NCBI GenBank assembly: GCA_023423535.1
Contig: JAFAFL010000048.1
Span: 23,207 to 87,206, forward strand
Origin: Pseudomonadota bacterium
GTDB lineage: Bacteria > Myxococcota > Myxococcia > Myxococcales > Myxococcaceae
Reading direction: 5' to 3'
Length of the DNA stretch: 64,000 nt
The translations under genes were made by a program, and so were the position numbers. The notes below the pieces were generated by a model, which was not told where the DNA came from, made no database searches, and worked only from the letters and a program-made list of their open reading frames with translations. This document shows positions 39,654-48,624 of this stretch, piece by piece (the first letter of the stretch is position 1; each line of letters opens with the position of its first letter).

Positions 39654-42101
39654 ATGCAGAACACTCCTGAATCGAAGCCCGAGGCGAAGCCGGCAGGTGA
39701 CTACGGCGCCTCGTCCATCACCGTGCTCGAAGGTCTGGAGGCGGTGCGGAAGCGGCCGGGCATGTACATCGGCGACACCTTCGTCCGCGGGCTGCACCAC
39801 CTCGTCTACGAGGTCGTGGACAACAGCGTGGACGAAGCGCTGGCGGGCGTGTGCACGGAGATCTTCGTCACCATCCACGTGGACAACAGCATCAGCGTCC
39901 GCGACGACGGCCGCGGCATCCCCGTCGGCCCGCACCCCGCCATGCCCGGTTGGGACACGGTGGACGTGGTGATGACGAAGCTGCACGCCGGCGGCAAGTT
40001 CGAGAACAGCGCCTACAAGGTCTCCGGCGGCCTCCACGGCGTGGGCGTCTCCTGCGTCAACGCGCTGAGCGAGTGGCTGAAGCTGGAGATCTCGCGCGAC
40101 GGCAAGGTCTTCGAGCAGAAGTACGCGCGCGGGGTGCCGCAGCAGAAGGTCACCGCCATCGGCGACACGGACAAGCACGGCACGCTGGTGTGGTTCAAGC
40201 CGGACCCGACGATCTTCGAGGTCACCGAGTACAACTTCGAGACGCTCTCGCAGCGCCTGCGCGAGCTCGCGTTCCTCAACGCCGGCCTGCGCATCGTCAT
40301 CACCGACGAGCGCACCACGAAGTCGCACGAGTTCAAGTTCGACGGCGGCATCCGCTCCTTCGTCGAGCACCTGAACAAGGCGAAGCAGGTGCTGCACGAG
40401 AAGCCGCTGTTCTTCCGCGCCGAGCGCGAGGGCAACATCCAGGTCGAAGTCGCCATGCAGTGGAACGATGGCTACGACGAGCGGATCTTCACCTTCGCGA
40501 ACAACATCAACACGCCGGAGGGCGGCACCCACCTCTCGGGCTTCAAGTCCGCGCTGACCCGCACGCTGAACAGCTACGCGGAGAAGAACGGGCTCTGGAA
40601 GGACCTCAAGGAGACGCCGACCGGAGAGGACGCGCGCGAGGGCCTCGCCGCGGTCATCAGCGTGAAGCTGCCCAACCCGCAGTTCGAGGGGCAGACGAAG
40701 CAGAAGCTCGGCAACAGCGAGATCAAGGGCGCGGTGGAGGCGATGATGAACGACCTCCTCACCGCCTTCCTCGAGGAGAACCCGAAGGTCGCGCGCAGCG
40801 TGGTGGGGAAGATCGGCGACGCCTGCCGGGCCCGCATCGCGGCGCGGAAGGCGCGCGAGACGGTGCGGCGCAAGGGCGTGCTCGACGGCGCGTCACTGCC
40901 GGGCAAGCTCGCGGACTGCCAGTCGCGCGACCCGGCGGAGAGCGAGCTCTACATCGTCGAGGGTGACAGCGCAGGTGGCTCGGCGAAGCAGGGCCGGGAC
41001 CGGAAGAACCAGGCCATCCTTCCGCTGCGCGGAAAGATCCTCAACGTGGAGAAGGCGCGCTTCGAGAAGATGCTGACGAGCGCGGAGATCGTGACCCTCA
41101 TCACCGCGCTGGGCACCGGGATCGGCAAGGAGGACTACCAGCCGGACAAGGTGCGCTACCACCGCATCATCCTGATGACGGACGCAGACGTGGACGGCTC
41201 GCACATCCGCACGCTGCTGTTGACCTTCTTCTACCGGCAGATGCCGGAGCTCCTGCAGAAGGGGTTCCTCTACATCGCCCAGCCGCCGCTCTACAAAGTG
41301 ACGCGGAACAAGAAGGACCAGTACCTCAAGAACGAGCTCGCGCTGGACCGCTATCTCCTCGGCATCGCCGGGGACCGCGCGAAGGTGCGCACCGCCACGG
41401 TGGAGCTTTCGGGGCCGGAGCTGCGCTCGGTGCTCGAGCAGGTCATCGCCTACCAGCGGCGGCTGGAGAAGCTCGCGGCGCGCAAGGACGCGCGGGTGCT
41501 CGACGCGCTGGTGCAGGCCTCGGACATCACGCCGGAGCTGCTGGGGGACATGGATCTTCTGCAGGAGGAGCTCTCGAAGATGGAGAGCTACCTGGAGACG
41601 CGCTACCCGGACATCATCGACCAGCTGGTGGTCGTGCGCAGCGACGATAGCGAGCACGGCTCGAAGAAGCTCGTGTTCAAGAGCGAGGTCAACGGCTCGC
41701 CGCGCGAGACCGCGGTGGACCTGCCCTTCATCACCGGCCCGGAGTACCGCGAGCTCGTCGCGCTGCGCGAGGTCGTGCGGCGGCTCGGTCCCGCGCCCTA
41801 CACCGTCGAGCTGGAGGGCGGCGAGGTCCGCACCTTCACCGTGCAGGAGATGCTCAAGGCGGTGCAGGACGACGCGCGGCGGGGCCTCGGCGTGCAGCGC
41901 TACAAGGGGCTGGGCGAGATGAACCCCGAGCAGTTGTGGGAGACGACGATGGACCCCGCCCGCCGCACGCTGCTCCAGGTGCGGGTGGAGGACGCGGTGG
42001 AGGCGGACGAGATCTTCTCGCTGCTCATGGGCGAGGCGGTCGAGCCGCGGCGCGAGTTCATCGAGCGGAACGCGCTCGAGGTGCAGAACCTCGACATCTG
42101 A
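39654..42101 (+). CDS. gyrB: DNA gyrase subunit B
   Basis: 815 residues, standard length for a type IIA B subunit. GHKL ATPase: 'EVVDNSVDEALAG', 'VRDDGRGIPVG' and 'GGLHGVGVSCVNALS'. Toprim: 'YIVEGDSAGGSAKQGRDR' and 'LMTDADVDGSHIRTL', and the quinolone-region 'PLRGKILNVEKA'. The C-terminal tail has 'QRYKGLGEMNPEQLW'. The 'EGDSAGG' with Asp-Ser and the QRYKGLGEMN motif favour GyrB over ParE, as does its position after dnaN-recF. With GyrA it introduces negative supercoils using ATP. gyrA is not in this window. Confidence 0.96.
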   Translation: MQNTPESKPEAKPAGDYGASSITVLEGLEAVRKRPGMYIGDTFVRGLHHLVYEVVDNSVDEALAGVCTEIFVTIHVDNSISVRDDGRGIPVGPHPAMPGWDTVDVVMTKLHAGGKFENSAYKVSGGLHGVGVSCVNALSEWLKLEISRDGKVFEQKYARGVPQQKVTAIGDTDKHGTLVWFKPDPTIFEVTEYNFETLSQRLRELAFLNAGLRIVITDERTTKSHEFKFDGGIRSFVEHLNKAKQVLHEKPLFFRAEREGNIQVEVAMQWNDGYDERIFTFANNINTPEGGTHLSGFKSALTRTLNSYAEKNGLWKDLKETPTGEDAREGLAAVISVKLPNPQFEGQTKQKLGNSEIKGAVEAMMNDLLTAFLEENPKVARSVVGKIGDACRARIAARKARETVRRKGVLDGASLPGKLADCQSRDPAESELYIVEGDSAGGSAKQGRDRKNQAILPLRGKILNVEKARFEKMLTSAEIVTLITALGTGIGKEDYQPDKVRYHRIILMTDADVDGSHIRTLLLTFFYRQMPELLQKGFLYIAQPPLYKVTRNKKDQYLKNELALDRYLLGIAGDRAKVRTATVELSGPELRSVLEQVIAYQRRLEKLAARKDARVLDALVQASDITPELLGDMDLLQEELSKMESYLETRYPDIIDQLVVVRSDDSEHGSKKLVFKSEVNGSPRETAVDLPFITGPEYRELVALREVVRRLGPAPYTVELEGGEVRTFTVQEMLKAVQDDARRGLGVQRYKGLGEMNPEQLWETTMDPARRTLLQVRVEDAVEADEIFSLLMGEAVEPRREFIERNALEVQNLDI

Positions 42102-42226
42102 GCACAGGGGCGCACAGGGGTAGTGACCGACACCCGCGAGCAGGCACACCCACCTGCTCCGGGCGCCTGCCCCTCTGAAAGCAGGCAGTTGCTACGAGCG
42201 GCAACGGCCTTGCACAGCGCGGCGTC

Positions 42227-42943
42227 ATGGATCTCGACGCTGCACTCCGGGAGGCGCTCGCGCGCGAAGGAGAACCCGCCTACCTGCTCGACCGCCGGGG
42301 CGACATCCAGTTCGTCAACGACGCCTGGGATCGCGCCGCGCGCGCGGAGGGTGCACCGGACCGCGTACACGCCGAGGCGATCGTGGGAACGAACTGGCTC
42401 GAGGGCATCTGCGGCAAGGCGCGCCGCTACTACGCCGCGGTGCTCTCGCGGGCGTTCAGCCTTCCGCTCTCGACCCCGCCGCTGGCGCTGGTGCACCTGA
42501 CCGAGTGCAACTCGCCGGTCACCGTGCGCACGGTGTCGCACCGCTTCGTCCCGCTCTTCGGCGAGCGCGAGCTCTCCGCGGGCTGGGTGCTGGTGGTGCA
42601 CACGCCGGTGGCGGAGACGGCGGCGGACCGCCACTACGCGATCATCCACGCCGGGCCCTCGCGCTACGCGCAGGCGGATGGGAACGCGCACCAGTGCACC
42701 GCCTGCCGCCGCACCCTCACCGGCGCCGACCTCGGCGGCGAGCCGCGCTGGGAGTTCGCGCCCGCGCTCATCTCGCAGCCGCCCGAGGGCACCCACTGGC
42801 GCATCTGCCCCGACTGCCGGGTCCGCTACTTCGTCAAACCGTCCGAGGAGCCGCTCCGGCACACGGTGGCCGCCCGCCTGCCCAGATCGGCCGGGCTCTG
42901 GCTCTCCGCGAGGCAGCTGGCGGTGATGCGCCCCACCGGCTAG
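42227..42943 (+). CDS. PAS-like domain protein with zinc-ribbon-type Cys pairs
   Basis: 238 residues, no signal peptide. The N-terminal part has a PAS-like opening ('PAYLLDRRGDIQFVNDAWDR'). A second half carries two Cys pairs, 'CTACRRTL' (near 163) and 'CPDCRVRYF' (near 198), which would coordinate zinc. The combination suggests a sensory or adaptor protein; no output domain is visible. It follows gyrB by 125 bp on the same strand. Confidence 0.55.
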   Translation: MDLDAALREALAREGEPAYLLDRRGDIQFVNDAWDRAARAEGAPDRVHAEAIVGTNWLEGICGKARRYYAAVLSRAFSLPLSTPPLALVHLTECNSPVTVRTVSHRFVPLFGERELSAGWVLVVHTPVAETAADRHYAIIHAGPSRYAQADGNAHQCTACRRTLTGADLGGEPRWEFAPALISQPPEGTHWRICPDCRVRYFVKPSEEPLRHTVAARLPRSAGLWLSARQLAVMRPTG

Positions 42944-42985
42944 GCGAACTGTCACAAAAACGTCCAGGTGGGGAAGTTGCCGCCT

Positions 42986-43013
42986 TTGTGAAGCGCGGAG
43001 GGCGCTCTAGAAT
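42986..43013 (+). promoter_or_regulatory. Promoter of tRNA-Gln
   Basis: TTGTGA (42986-42991; 4/6), a 16-bp spacer and TAGAAT (43008-43013; 5/6). It ends 10 bp before the tRNA 5' end, as expected for a tRNA promoter with a very short 5' leader. The archaemetzincin-like gene 20 bp beyond the tRNA may be read from it. Confidence 0.6.
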
Positions 43014-43023
43014 GGGGCCAACT

Positions 43024-43094
43024 TGGGGCGTCGTCTAACGGCAGGACATCAGACTTTGGCTCTGATTATCAAGGTTCGAATCCTTGCGCCCCAG
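43024..43094 (+). tRNA. tRNA-Gln, anticodon TTG
   Basis: The acceptor arm TGGGGCG pairs with CGCCCCA (discriminator G at 43094). The anticodon stem TCAGA/TCTGA encloses the loop CTTTGGC with anticodon TTG, and the T arm contains GGTTCGAATCC. TGGGGCG at the 5' end is typical of bacterial tRNA-Gln. The 3' CCA is not encoded. It reads CAA and CAG codons. Confidence 0.95.
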
Positions 43095-43114
43095 CTCACT
43101 TCACCGGGGGCGGC

Positions 43115-43642
43115 ATGAGCACACGGGTCCTTCAGTTGGTAGTGGTCGGTAACACGCCCCTCGGACTGCTGAAGGATCTGGATGAGCCGCTGCGCGCACA
43201 GCTGGGAGCGCAGCCGGTGCCGAGCCGGACGCAGCTGCAGACGCCGGTCTACGCCTTCAACAAGGACCGCAACCAGTACCACTGCAACGCGATCATGCGG
43301 CGGCTCGTGCCGCTGCTCGAGGCGGGGCAGCAGGGCGCGCTCGGCCTGCTCGACGTGGACCTCTTCGTGCCCGACAGCCCGTTCGTCTTCGGCGAGGCGG
43401 ACCGCGAGTCGCGCATCGCGCTCGTCTCCACCTTCCGGCTGCGCCAGGGCGCGGACGCGGAGACGCTGCGGCGCCGGCTCCAGGTCGAGGGCACCCACCA
43501 GGCAGGTCACCTCCTCGGGCTCTCCTACTGCGAGGACGCGCGCTGCGTGATGTTCCTTGCCCAGACGCCGCAGGAGGTGGACCGCAAGGGCCACGCGCTC
43601 TGCAACGTCTGCCGCAACGAGCTGGCGAAGCTCCACCGCTGA
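43115..43642 (+). CDS. Archaemetzincin-like (peptidase M54) protein with Gln in place of catalytic Glu
   Basis: 175 residues from ATG 43115, 20 bp after the tRNA. The zinc region reads 'HQAGHLLGLSYCEDARCVMF' (128-147) and is followed by 'CNVCRNELAKL' (C163, C166). The M54 consensus is HExxHxxGxxxCx4CxM...CxxC. All zinc and Cys positions fit, but the general-base Glu is Gln129 (CAG at 43499-43501), the same change used in the laboratory to inactivate metalloproteases. The protein probably binds zinc without ordinary proteolytic activity, unless another residue substitutes. No signal peptide; cytoplasmic. Confidence 0.8.
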   Translation: MSTRVLQLVVVGNTPLGLLKDLDEPLRAQLGAQPVPSRTQLQTPVYAFNKDRNQYHCNAIMRRLVPLLEAGQQGALGLLDVDLFVPDSPFVFGEADRESRIALVSTFRLRQGADAETLRRRLQVEGTHQAGHLLGLSYCEDARCVMFLAQTPQEVDRKGHALCNVCRNELAKLHR

Positions 43643-43744
43643 GCCGACCGCCGTTTGAATCTCCTCCCGGCGTTGACGTCCCCCTCGCAGCGCCGGAGAT
43701 TGCGCAGGTCTCTTCCGGCCGGGCTGAGGAGCTGAGGTCAGACG

Positions 43745-44677
43745 ATGAAGCGCAAGGTGCTGCTGGCGGCGGCGGTGGTGTTCTCGACGATGCTCGCGTG
43801 CGAGCTGCCCGAGGAGGGCGGCGGTGGCGGCATCGGCATCTCGGACTTCTCCTCCGGGTTCGTGTTCGTGCGCGCGGACGACAAGAACGTCTACGCGGCG
43901 GACAGCTCCACCGGGTTCAGCGAGGTCGCCCGGCTGACGCAGAACGGGGACAACCGGCATCCGTCGCTGTCGCCGAACGGAGCGCAGGTGGTCTTCGTCC
44001 ACGGCAGCGGCGCGGGCTCGTCGCTGATGCTCGCCGCGCTCTCCGGTGGAGCGCCCCGCACCGTGCTCGCGGCGGACGCCGAGGCGCAGCGCTTCGCCCA
44101 CCCCACCTTCTCGCCGGATGGCCAGCGCATCGCCTTCACCTTCGAGCGCGGCGGCCGGCAGGTGCTCGGCGTGGTCAACGCGGACGGCTCGGGCTTCACC
44201 GAGGTGTCGCAGGGCTCCGTCGCCCACGGCTCTCCCTCCTGGTACCCGGACGGGCTGCACGTGCTCGTGGCCTCGGGTGCGCCGGGGATGGGCTTCACCG
44301 GGCTCGAGCGGGTGAACGTCGAGACGGGCGCGGCGCAGAACGTGCTCAACGGGCTGGGGACGGAGGCGGTCCGCATCCGCAACCGGGTGGTGCTCTCGAA
44401 GGACGGCACCCGCGCCGCGTTCGACGGCGAGCTCTCCTCCGGCGTGTCGCGGATCTTCGCGGTGACGCTCGCCACGCGCGCGGTGACGCGGCTGACGGAC
44501 TACCCGGCCGACCCCACCGCCAACGACAGCTTCCCCACCTGGAGCGGCGCCTCGGAGGTCGCGTTCAGCAGCGACACCGGCGGGAACGATCAGGTCTACA
44601 CGGTCTCCTCCAACGCGGTGAGGGGCGCCGGCACGCTGAGGCTGCCCTCGGCGATCGAGCCCTGGTTCGGGCCGTAG
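43745..44677 (+). CDS. TolB-like/PD40 beta-propeller lipoprotein
   Basis: 310 residues with a lipoprotein signal ('LLAAAVVFSTMLAC', Cys19). Repeated PD40 blades are 'RHPSLSPNGAQVVFVHGSG', 'AHPTFSPDGQRIAFTFERG' and 'GSPSWYPDGLHVLVASGAP'. Structurally it matches the propeller half of TolB, but it lacks TolB's N-terminal domain and is not near tol/pal. Likely surface or periplasmic binding protein. Confidence 0.8.
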   Translation: MKRKVLLAAAVVFSTMLACELPEEGGGGGIGISDFSSGFVFVRADDKNVYAADSSTGFSEVARLTQNGDNRHPSLSPNGAQVVFVHGSGAGSSLMLAALSGGAPRTVLAADAEAQRFAHPTFSPDGQRIAFTFERGGRQVLGVVNADGSGFTEVSQGSVAHGSPSWYPDGLHVLVASGAPGMGFTGLERVNVETGAAQNVLNGLGTEAVRIRNRVVLSKDGTRAAFDGELSSGVSRIFAVTLATRAVTRLTDYPADPTANDSFPTWSGASEVAFSSDTGGNDQVYTVSSNAVRGAGTLRLPSAIEPWFGP

Positions 44678-44740
44678 CCGCGGAAAGACCTGCGCGGAAG
44701 ATCGGCCGGCGGCGCGGGGCTGTGCTAGGCAACGCACCCT

Positions 44741-45163
44741 ATGCGCGCCCTGCTCATGTCCCACTCCGGCCTGCGGTACCTCGTGCTCGTCGCCCTACTG
44801 GCGCTGATCATCGTCTCCGTGATGGGGATGGTGTCGAAGAAGCCCGCCGGGAAGGGCGTTCGGATCGTCGGCTCGGTGTTCGTCGGCCTGCTCGACCTGC
44901 AGATCCTCCTCGGCCTCGTCGCGGTCATCATGGGCGTCTGGTACCCGGCGCTCATCGGACACCTGGTGATGATGGTCGGCGCGGCGGCGGTGGCGCACGT
45001 GACGCTGGCGATGAACCGGCGGCGTCCGGTGCCGGGCTACACGCTGCCGCTCGGCGGGGCGGTGGCCGCGCTGGTGCTCATCATCGGCGGGATCATGGCC
45101 ATCCAGTGCAGCCCGTTCGCCACCGGCTGCGGCCAGGTCGTGCGCGCGGTGATGGCGCAGTGA
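44741..45163 (+). CDS. Small four-helix membrane protein
   Basis: 140 residues with four predicted membrane segments ('LRYLVLVALLALIIVSVMGM', 'VGLLDLQILLGLVAVIMGV', 'LIGHLVMMVGAAAVAHVTLA', 'GAVAALVLIIGGIMAI'). His residues sit in or near the first ('MSHSGLRYL') and third segments ('LIGHLVMM', 'VAHVTL'), a pattern of possible heme or quinone-binding membrane proteins. Its stop overlaps the next GTG by 3 bp, so the two products are probably made together. Confidence 0.6.
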   Translation: MRALLMSHSGLRYLVLVALLALIIVSVMGMVSKKPAGKGVRIVGSVFVGLLDLQILLGLVAVIMGVWYPALIGHLVMMVGAAAVAHVTLAMNRRRPVPGYTLPLGGAVAALVLIIGGIMAIQCSPFATGCGQVVRAVMAQ

Positions 45164-45408
45164 CCTTCGAGCTCTTCCACGAGATCGCCCACGGCCCCTC
45201 CGCGAAGGCGCGGCGGTTCGTGGTGGACCACTCGCTGGAGGAGGTCATCCGCTTCCGCAACGTGACCTACGACGAGGTGCGGGCGGACTTCACCGCCCGA
45301 GGCGGCACCTCGCTGCCCGCGCTCTGGGACGGCGAGACCCTCCACCAGGGCGCGGAGGCGGTCGTCGCCCGGCTGCAGATCTTCACCAGCATCGGGCGCG
45401 TGCCGTAG
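45160..45408 (+). CDS. Glutaredoxin/GST-N-fold protein lacking active-site Cys
   Basis: 82 residues from GTG 45160, embedded in the stop of the preceding gene (GTGA). The sequence follows the thioredoxin/glutaredoxin plan: 'FELFHEIAHGPSAKARRFV' (strand 1, loop, helix 1), 'IRFRNVTYDEVRADF', and 'GTSLPALWDGETLHQGAEAV' with the cis-Pro before strand 3. Where a CxxC or CxxS would stand it has 'IAHGPSAKA', and the protein contains no Cys at all. It cannot be a thiol redox enzyme and is more likely a binding module or a regulator of the membrane protein. Confidence 0.6.
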   Translation: MTFELFHEIAHGPSAKARRFVVDHSLEEVIRFRNVTYDEVRADFTARGGTSLPALWDGETLHQGAEAVVARLQIFTSIGRVP

Positions 45409-45426
45409 CGCCAGCGCCTCGCGGGT

Positions 45427-46353
45427 CTAGCGCGTTCCCGTCTTCTCGCCGGCGAAGTGCGCGGCCGCGGCCATCACCCGCGACAGGCCCTCGAGCTCCA
45501 GCTGCAGCTTCGCCATCGGCTCCTCGGTGAGGCGCGCGACCATCGCGAACTGGCGCAGCTGCTCGTGCTTCGCGGCCACGCCGGGGATGCCGCCGAGCAG
45601 CGCCCCCAGCACGGTCAGCTTCGCGTCCACCGCGCGCAGGCCCTCGGGCGTGAAGCGGGCGCGGGTCTTGAGATCCTCCAGCTCCGCGATGCGCGCCTCG
45701 ACCGCGCCGTAGCCGCCGAACAGCGTCCGCAGCACGTCCGCCTCGAGGTTCTCTGCCTGGCCGTCCACCGGCATCTCCAGCGGCGAGACCTCCTCCGCGC
45801 GCGCCTTCAGCCGGGCGAAGTCGGACGAGACCTCACGCAGCACGTCGAGCTCCAGCTGCACCGCCGCCGAGCCCTCCGGCGTGAAGAGCGCCACCATCAG
45901 GAGGTTCTCCAGCTCCGCCACCCGCGCGTCGATCGCCTCGCCGCCCTCCAGCGCGAGCTTGATCGCCGCGTGCTCGGTCGTGTGCGCGCGCAGGCCTTCG
46001 GCGGTGAAGCGCGAGACCATCGCAAGCGCGTCCATCTCCGCGAGGCGCGTCCGCATCGCCTCGGGGCCGTCGTGGAAGAGCCCGGACACGCGTCCTGCGA
46101 TGGCCGAGGCCCCCGTCCTCGTGTCCACCGGCTCGGCCGGCGTGGTGGGGATGACCGGCGTGCAGGAGTGGGGGCCCTTCACCCACTTCGCCGGCGGGTG
46201 GAGCACCACCTGCGGACCTGCCACCGGACCCTTCGTCATCCCATCCGCCGGCTGAGGACGCGTCGCGGGCATGGAGGGCTTCGGCGCGGGCCCGTTCGAG
46301 GGACGGGGGCTGCTGACGGGACGGCTGGAGGAAGGATCGATCGGGCGGGCCAT
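45427..46353 (-). CDS. Helical-repeat protein of unknown function
   Basis: 308 residues from ATG 46353 ('MARPIDPSSSRPVSSPRPSN'). It has a Pro/Ser-rich N-terminus, then imperfect helical repeats near 'AMRTRLAEMDALAMVSRFTA', 'AIDARVAELENLLMVALFTP' and 'AVEARIAELEDLKTRARFTP'. Each unit has the pattern A.EARIAELE.L....FTPEG, recurring at intervals of roughly 55-75 residues. It looks like an assembly or scaffold protein. Not recognised; no signal peptide. Confidence 0.55.
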   Translation of the reverse strand: MARPIDPSSSRPVSSPRPSNGPAPKPSMPATRPQPADGMTKGPVAGPQVVLHPPAKWVKGPHSCTPVIPTTPAEPVDTRTGASAIAGRVSGLFHDGPEAMRTRLAEMDALAMVSRFTAEGLRAHTTEHAAIKLALEGGEAIDARVAELENLLMVALFTPEGSAAVQLELDVLREVSSDFARLKARAEEVSPLEMPVDGQAENLEADVLRTLFGGYGAVEARIAELEDLKTRARFTPEGLRAVDAKLTVLGALLGGIPGVAAKHEQLRQFAMVARLTEEPMAKLQLELEGLSRVMAAAAHFAGEKTGTR

Positions 46354-46447
46354 GGGAGCTCCGGAGGGGCGGTGAGGCGCTGTCCCACATTGTCGGACAG
46401 CCGGCCCCGCGGTTGCGCTGGGTCCGAGTGTTAAGGTGCTTTCCAGC

Positions 46448-47005
46448 ATGCACCTGCCCACGCACGCGCTGGCGAGCTGGCTCATCGGCGAGGCCGCCGG
46501 CCTGAGGACGCGCCGCGACCGGACGCTGACCCTCTGCGCGGGCCTGGTGATGGACCTCGATGCCGCGAGCCTCCTCTTTGGCCCCGAGGCCTACGAGCGC
46601 TGGCACCGGACGCTGCTCCACAACGCGCCCACCGCGCTGCTCGTCACGCTGCTGGCCTTCGCTTTCGCGGGCGCGAAGGACGGGCGGGGACGGGCCGCGC
46701 TGGCGGCGCTGCTCGCGTTTCACGGGCATCTGTTGTGCGACCTCGTGGGCTCCGCGGGGCCGGAGGGATCGATCTGGCCGGTGCCCTACTTCCAGCCCTT
46801 CAGCGCGGTCGAGCTGCAGGTCGCGTGGCAGTGGCCGCTGGCGAGTCTGCAGAACGTGGCCCTGACCGTCGCGCTGCTGGTGGCGCAGGTCTTCGTCGCG
46901 CGCAGGAGGGGCAGGACGATCGTCGAGGCGCTGAGCCCTCGGGCGGATGCCGCGGTGATGGAGGTCATCCGCCGCCGCTTCGGTGCACCCGTCACGGGCA
47001 GGTAG
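46448..47005 (+). CDS. Membrane-bound metal-dependent hydrolase, YdjM/DUF457-like
   Basis: 185 residues from ATG 46448. The His-rich pattern of the family is 'MHLPTHALASWLIGEAAG', 'RWHRTLLHNAPTALLV' and 'FHGHLLCDLVG', the latter with the family's His-Asp pair near the membrane. Several hydrophobic helices are interspersed. Members are inner-membrane proteins presumed to be zinc- or phosphatase-like; the reaction is unknown. Confidence 0.8.
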   Translation: MHLPTHALASWLIGEAAGLRTRRDRTLTLCAGLVMDLDAASLLFGPEAYERWHRTLLHNAPTALLVTLLAFAFAGAKDGRGRAALAALLAFHGHLLCDLVGSAGPEGSIWPVPYFQPFSAVELQVAWQWPLASLQNVALTVALLVAQVFVARRRGRTIVEALSPRADAAVMEVIRRRFGAPVTGR

Positions 47006-47076
47006 GGCCTCTGGCGGGCGTCGCAACCCGCTCGCCCGGACGTGCGACAATGTCGCATCCGAGGAGCCCGCCGCCC

Positions 47077-48621
47077 ATGAACCCCCTGAACTTCAACTTC
47101 GGCGCCGTCGCCGAGCGCATCCGGTCGCTGATCGAACTTCCGCTGCGCGCTCCCGCGGAGCCCGCCGTTGCGCCCCTTGCCCCGGACGTGCGCGAGGAGC
47201 AGGAGCGCCGCAACGAGCAGGCCGAGCGTTCCGAGTTCGAGACCGGCCAGAAGACGCAGGCGCAGGAGCGGCGCATCCGCGAGGACGTGCGCACGAAGGT
47301 GAGGACCCCGGGCGCGCAAGGCGGCGATGCGGCGGGTGGACGGGCGCTGGGACAGTCGGAGCCGCGCTCACTTCCGGGGGAGGTGGCGGGGCGGCCCGGA
47401 GAAGGCGCGCCGAAGGATCCGGTGGCCCAGGCGCTGGTGCAGACGCTCGGGCGCGCGGCGGTGCTGGAGACGCGGCTGGATGCGCTGCAGCGGGCGGCAG
47501 AGCGCGGCGTCTCGGCGGCGGCGCTCGCTCCATTGGCGGCGACGGTGCAGGGCGAGGTCGATTCGCTGCGGCGCGATGCGCGGACCGCGGCGGCGATGCT
47601 CGGGGCAAGGGAGTCGTCGTTCGGTGGCGGTGCACAGGCGGCGTCGGCGTCTGCTTCGGCGGCGGCGGTGGCAGCGGCGGCTGGTGCGGCGGGAGCGTCC
47701 GTTGCGCGCGGCCCGGAGGCGTCGCTGTTCGAGCGCCTCGAGCAGCTGGGCGCGAAGCTGGCGAAGTCGCTGGCGGGGCTGGACTCCGGGCTCTCCACCG
47801 GCGAGCTGAAGGAGCTGCGGGTGCTCCGCGGAGAGCTGAAGGAGCTCTCGTACCTCGCCGCGCAGGGCGGGGCCGCGTCGGCGGACGATGTCCACGGTAC
47901 AGCGCACCTCGAGGCGCTGGCGTCGCTGGAGCTCCAGCACGCGGGCGAGCTCGAGCCGATGGACCCGGCGGTGGCGGAGTTCCTCGAGGCCTACTTCCGC
48001 GACGAGGGCGAGTTCGCGGGGAAGAGGCCGTGGGGCGCGCGCGCGAAGCTCCCCGCCGAAGCGCTCTCTCCGCAGAAGCTCGCGGCGCTGGCGAAGGAGG
48101 CCGCGGCTGCGGCGCTGGGCCTCTCCCCGGAGCGGCTGCGCGAGGGCGGTCTCGACGACAGGCTGCGGCTGTGGTCGGTGTGGGCGACGAACCGGCTCAT
48201 CGAGTGCGGCGGCGACACCGAGAGGGCGAAGGCCGCGCTGATGGGCGACATCCTCCGCGCGCCGGAGACGCAGCCGATGCTCGTGCGCGACCTGCGGCAG
48301 GGCGTGGGCGAGCGCGCCGCGAAGGGCGAGCTGCCGCAGGAGGCGGCGGAGAAGCTGCTCTCGTTCATCGACGCGAACCGGCACACGGTGCTGCCGCAGT
48401 GGATGGGCGAAGTCCTCTCCCGCGGTGGAGAGTTGCCCTCGCGCGAGGAGCTGCTCGAGGCGCTCTCCGAACGGATGGAGGAGCACCTGTGGGGCGCCTC
48501 CACCGAGGCCGCTTCGGTTCCGGGCCGTCGCCGCGGTGGAAACGGTCGAGGCGGCTCCGGCGGCGCAGGCGGTGCGCTGCTGCGCGACCTTCTCCGCAAC
48601 GGCGGCGGGTTGAGGTCGTAG
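47077..48621 (+). CDS. Large Ala/Gly-rich helical protein of unknown function
   Basis: 514 residues from ATG 47077, with GAGGAG about 10 bp upstream; ATG 47050 is an alternative. It is soluble with no signal peptide. A charged N-terminal coiled coil ('REEQERRNEQAERSEFETGQ') is followed by a low-complexity Ala/Gly/Ser region (about 190-225), a helical C-terminal domain ('AEFLEAYFRDEGEFAGKRPW') and an Arg/Gly-rich tail ('PGRRRGGNGRGGSGGAGG'). No family recognised. It converges with the FHA activator gene, 3 bp away. Confidence 0.55.
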   Translation: MNPLNFNFGAVAERIRSLIELPLRAPAEPAVAPLAPDVREEQERRNEQAERSEFETGQKTQAQERRIREDVRTKVRTPGAQGGDAAGGRALGQSEPRSLPGEVAGRPGEGAPKDPVAQALVQTLGRAAVLETRLDALQRAAERGVSAAALAPLAATVQGEVDSLRRDARTAAAMLGARESSFGGGAQAASASASAAAVAAAAGAAGASVARGPEASLFERLEQLGAKLAKSLAGLDSGLSTGELKELRVLRGELKELSYLAAQGGAASADDVHGTAHLEALASLELQHAGELEPMDPAVAEFLEAYFRDEGEFAGKRPWGARAKLPAEALSPQKLAALAKEAAAAALGLSPERLREGGLDDRLRLWSVWATNRLIECGGDTERAKAALMGDILRAPETQPMLVRDLRQGVGERAAKGELPQEAAEKLLSFIDANRHTVLPQWMGEVLSRGGELPSREELLEALSERMEEHLWGASTEAASVPGRRRGGNGRGGSGGAGGALLRDLLRNGGGLRS

Positions 48622-48624
48622 AGG

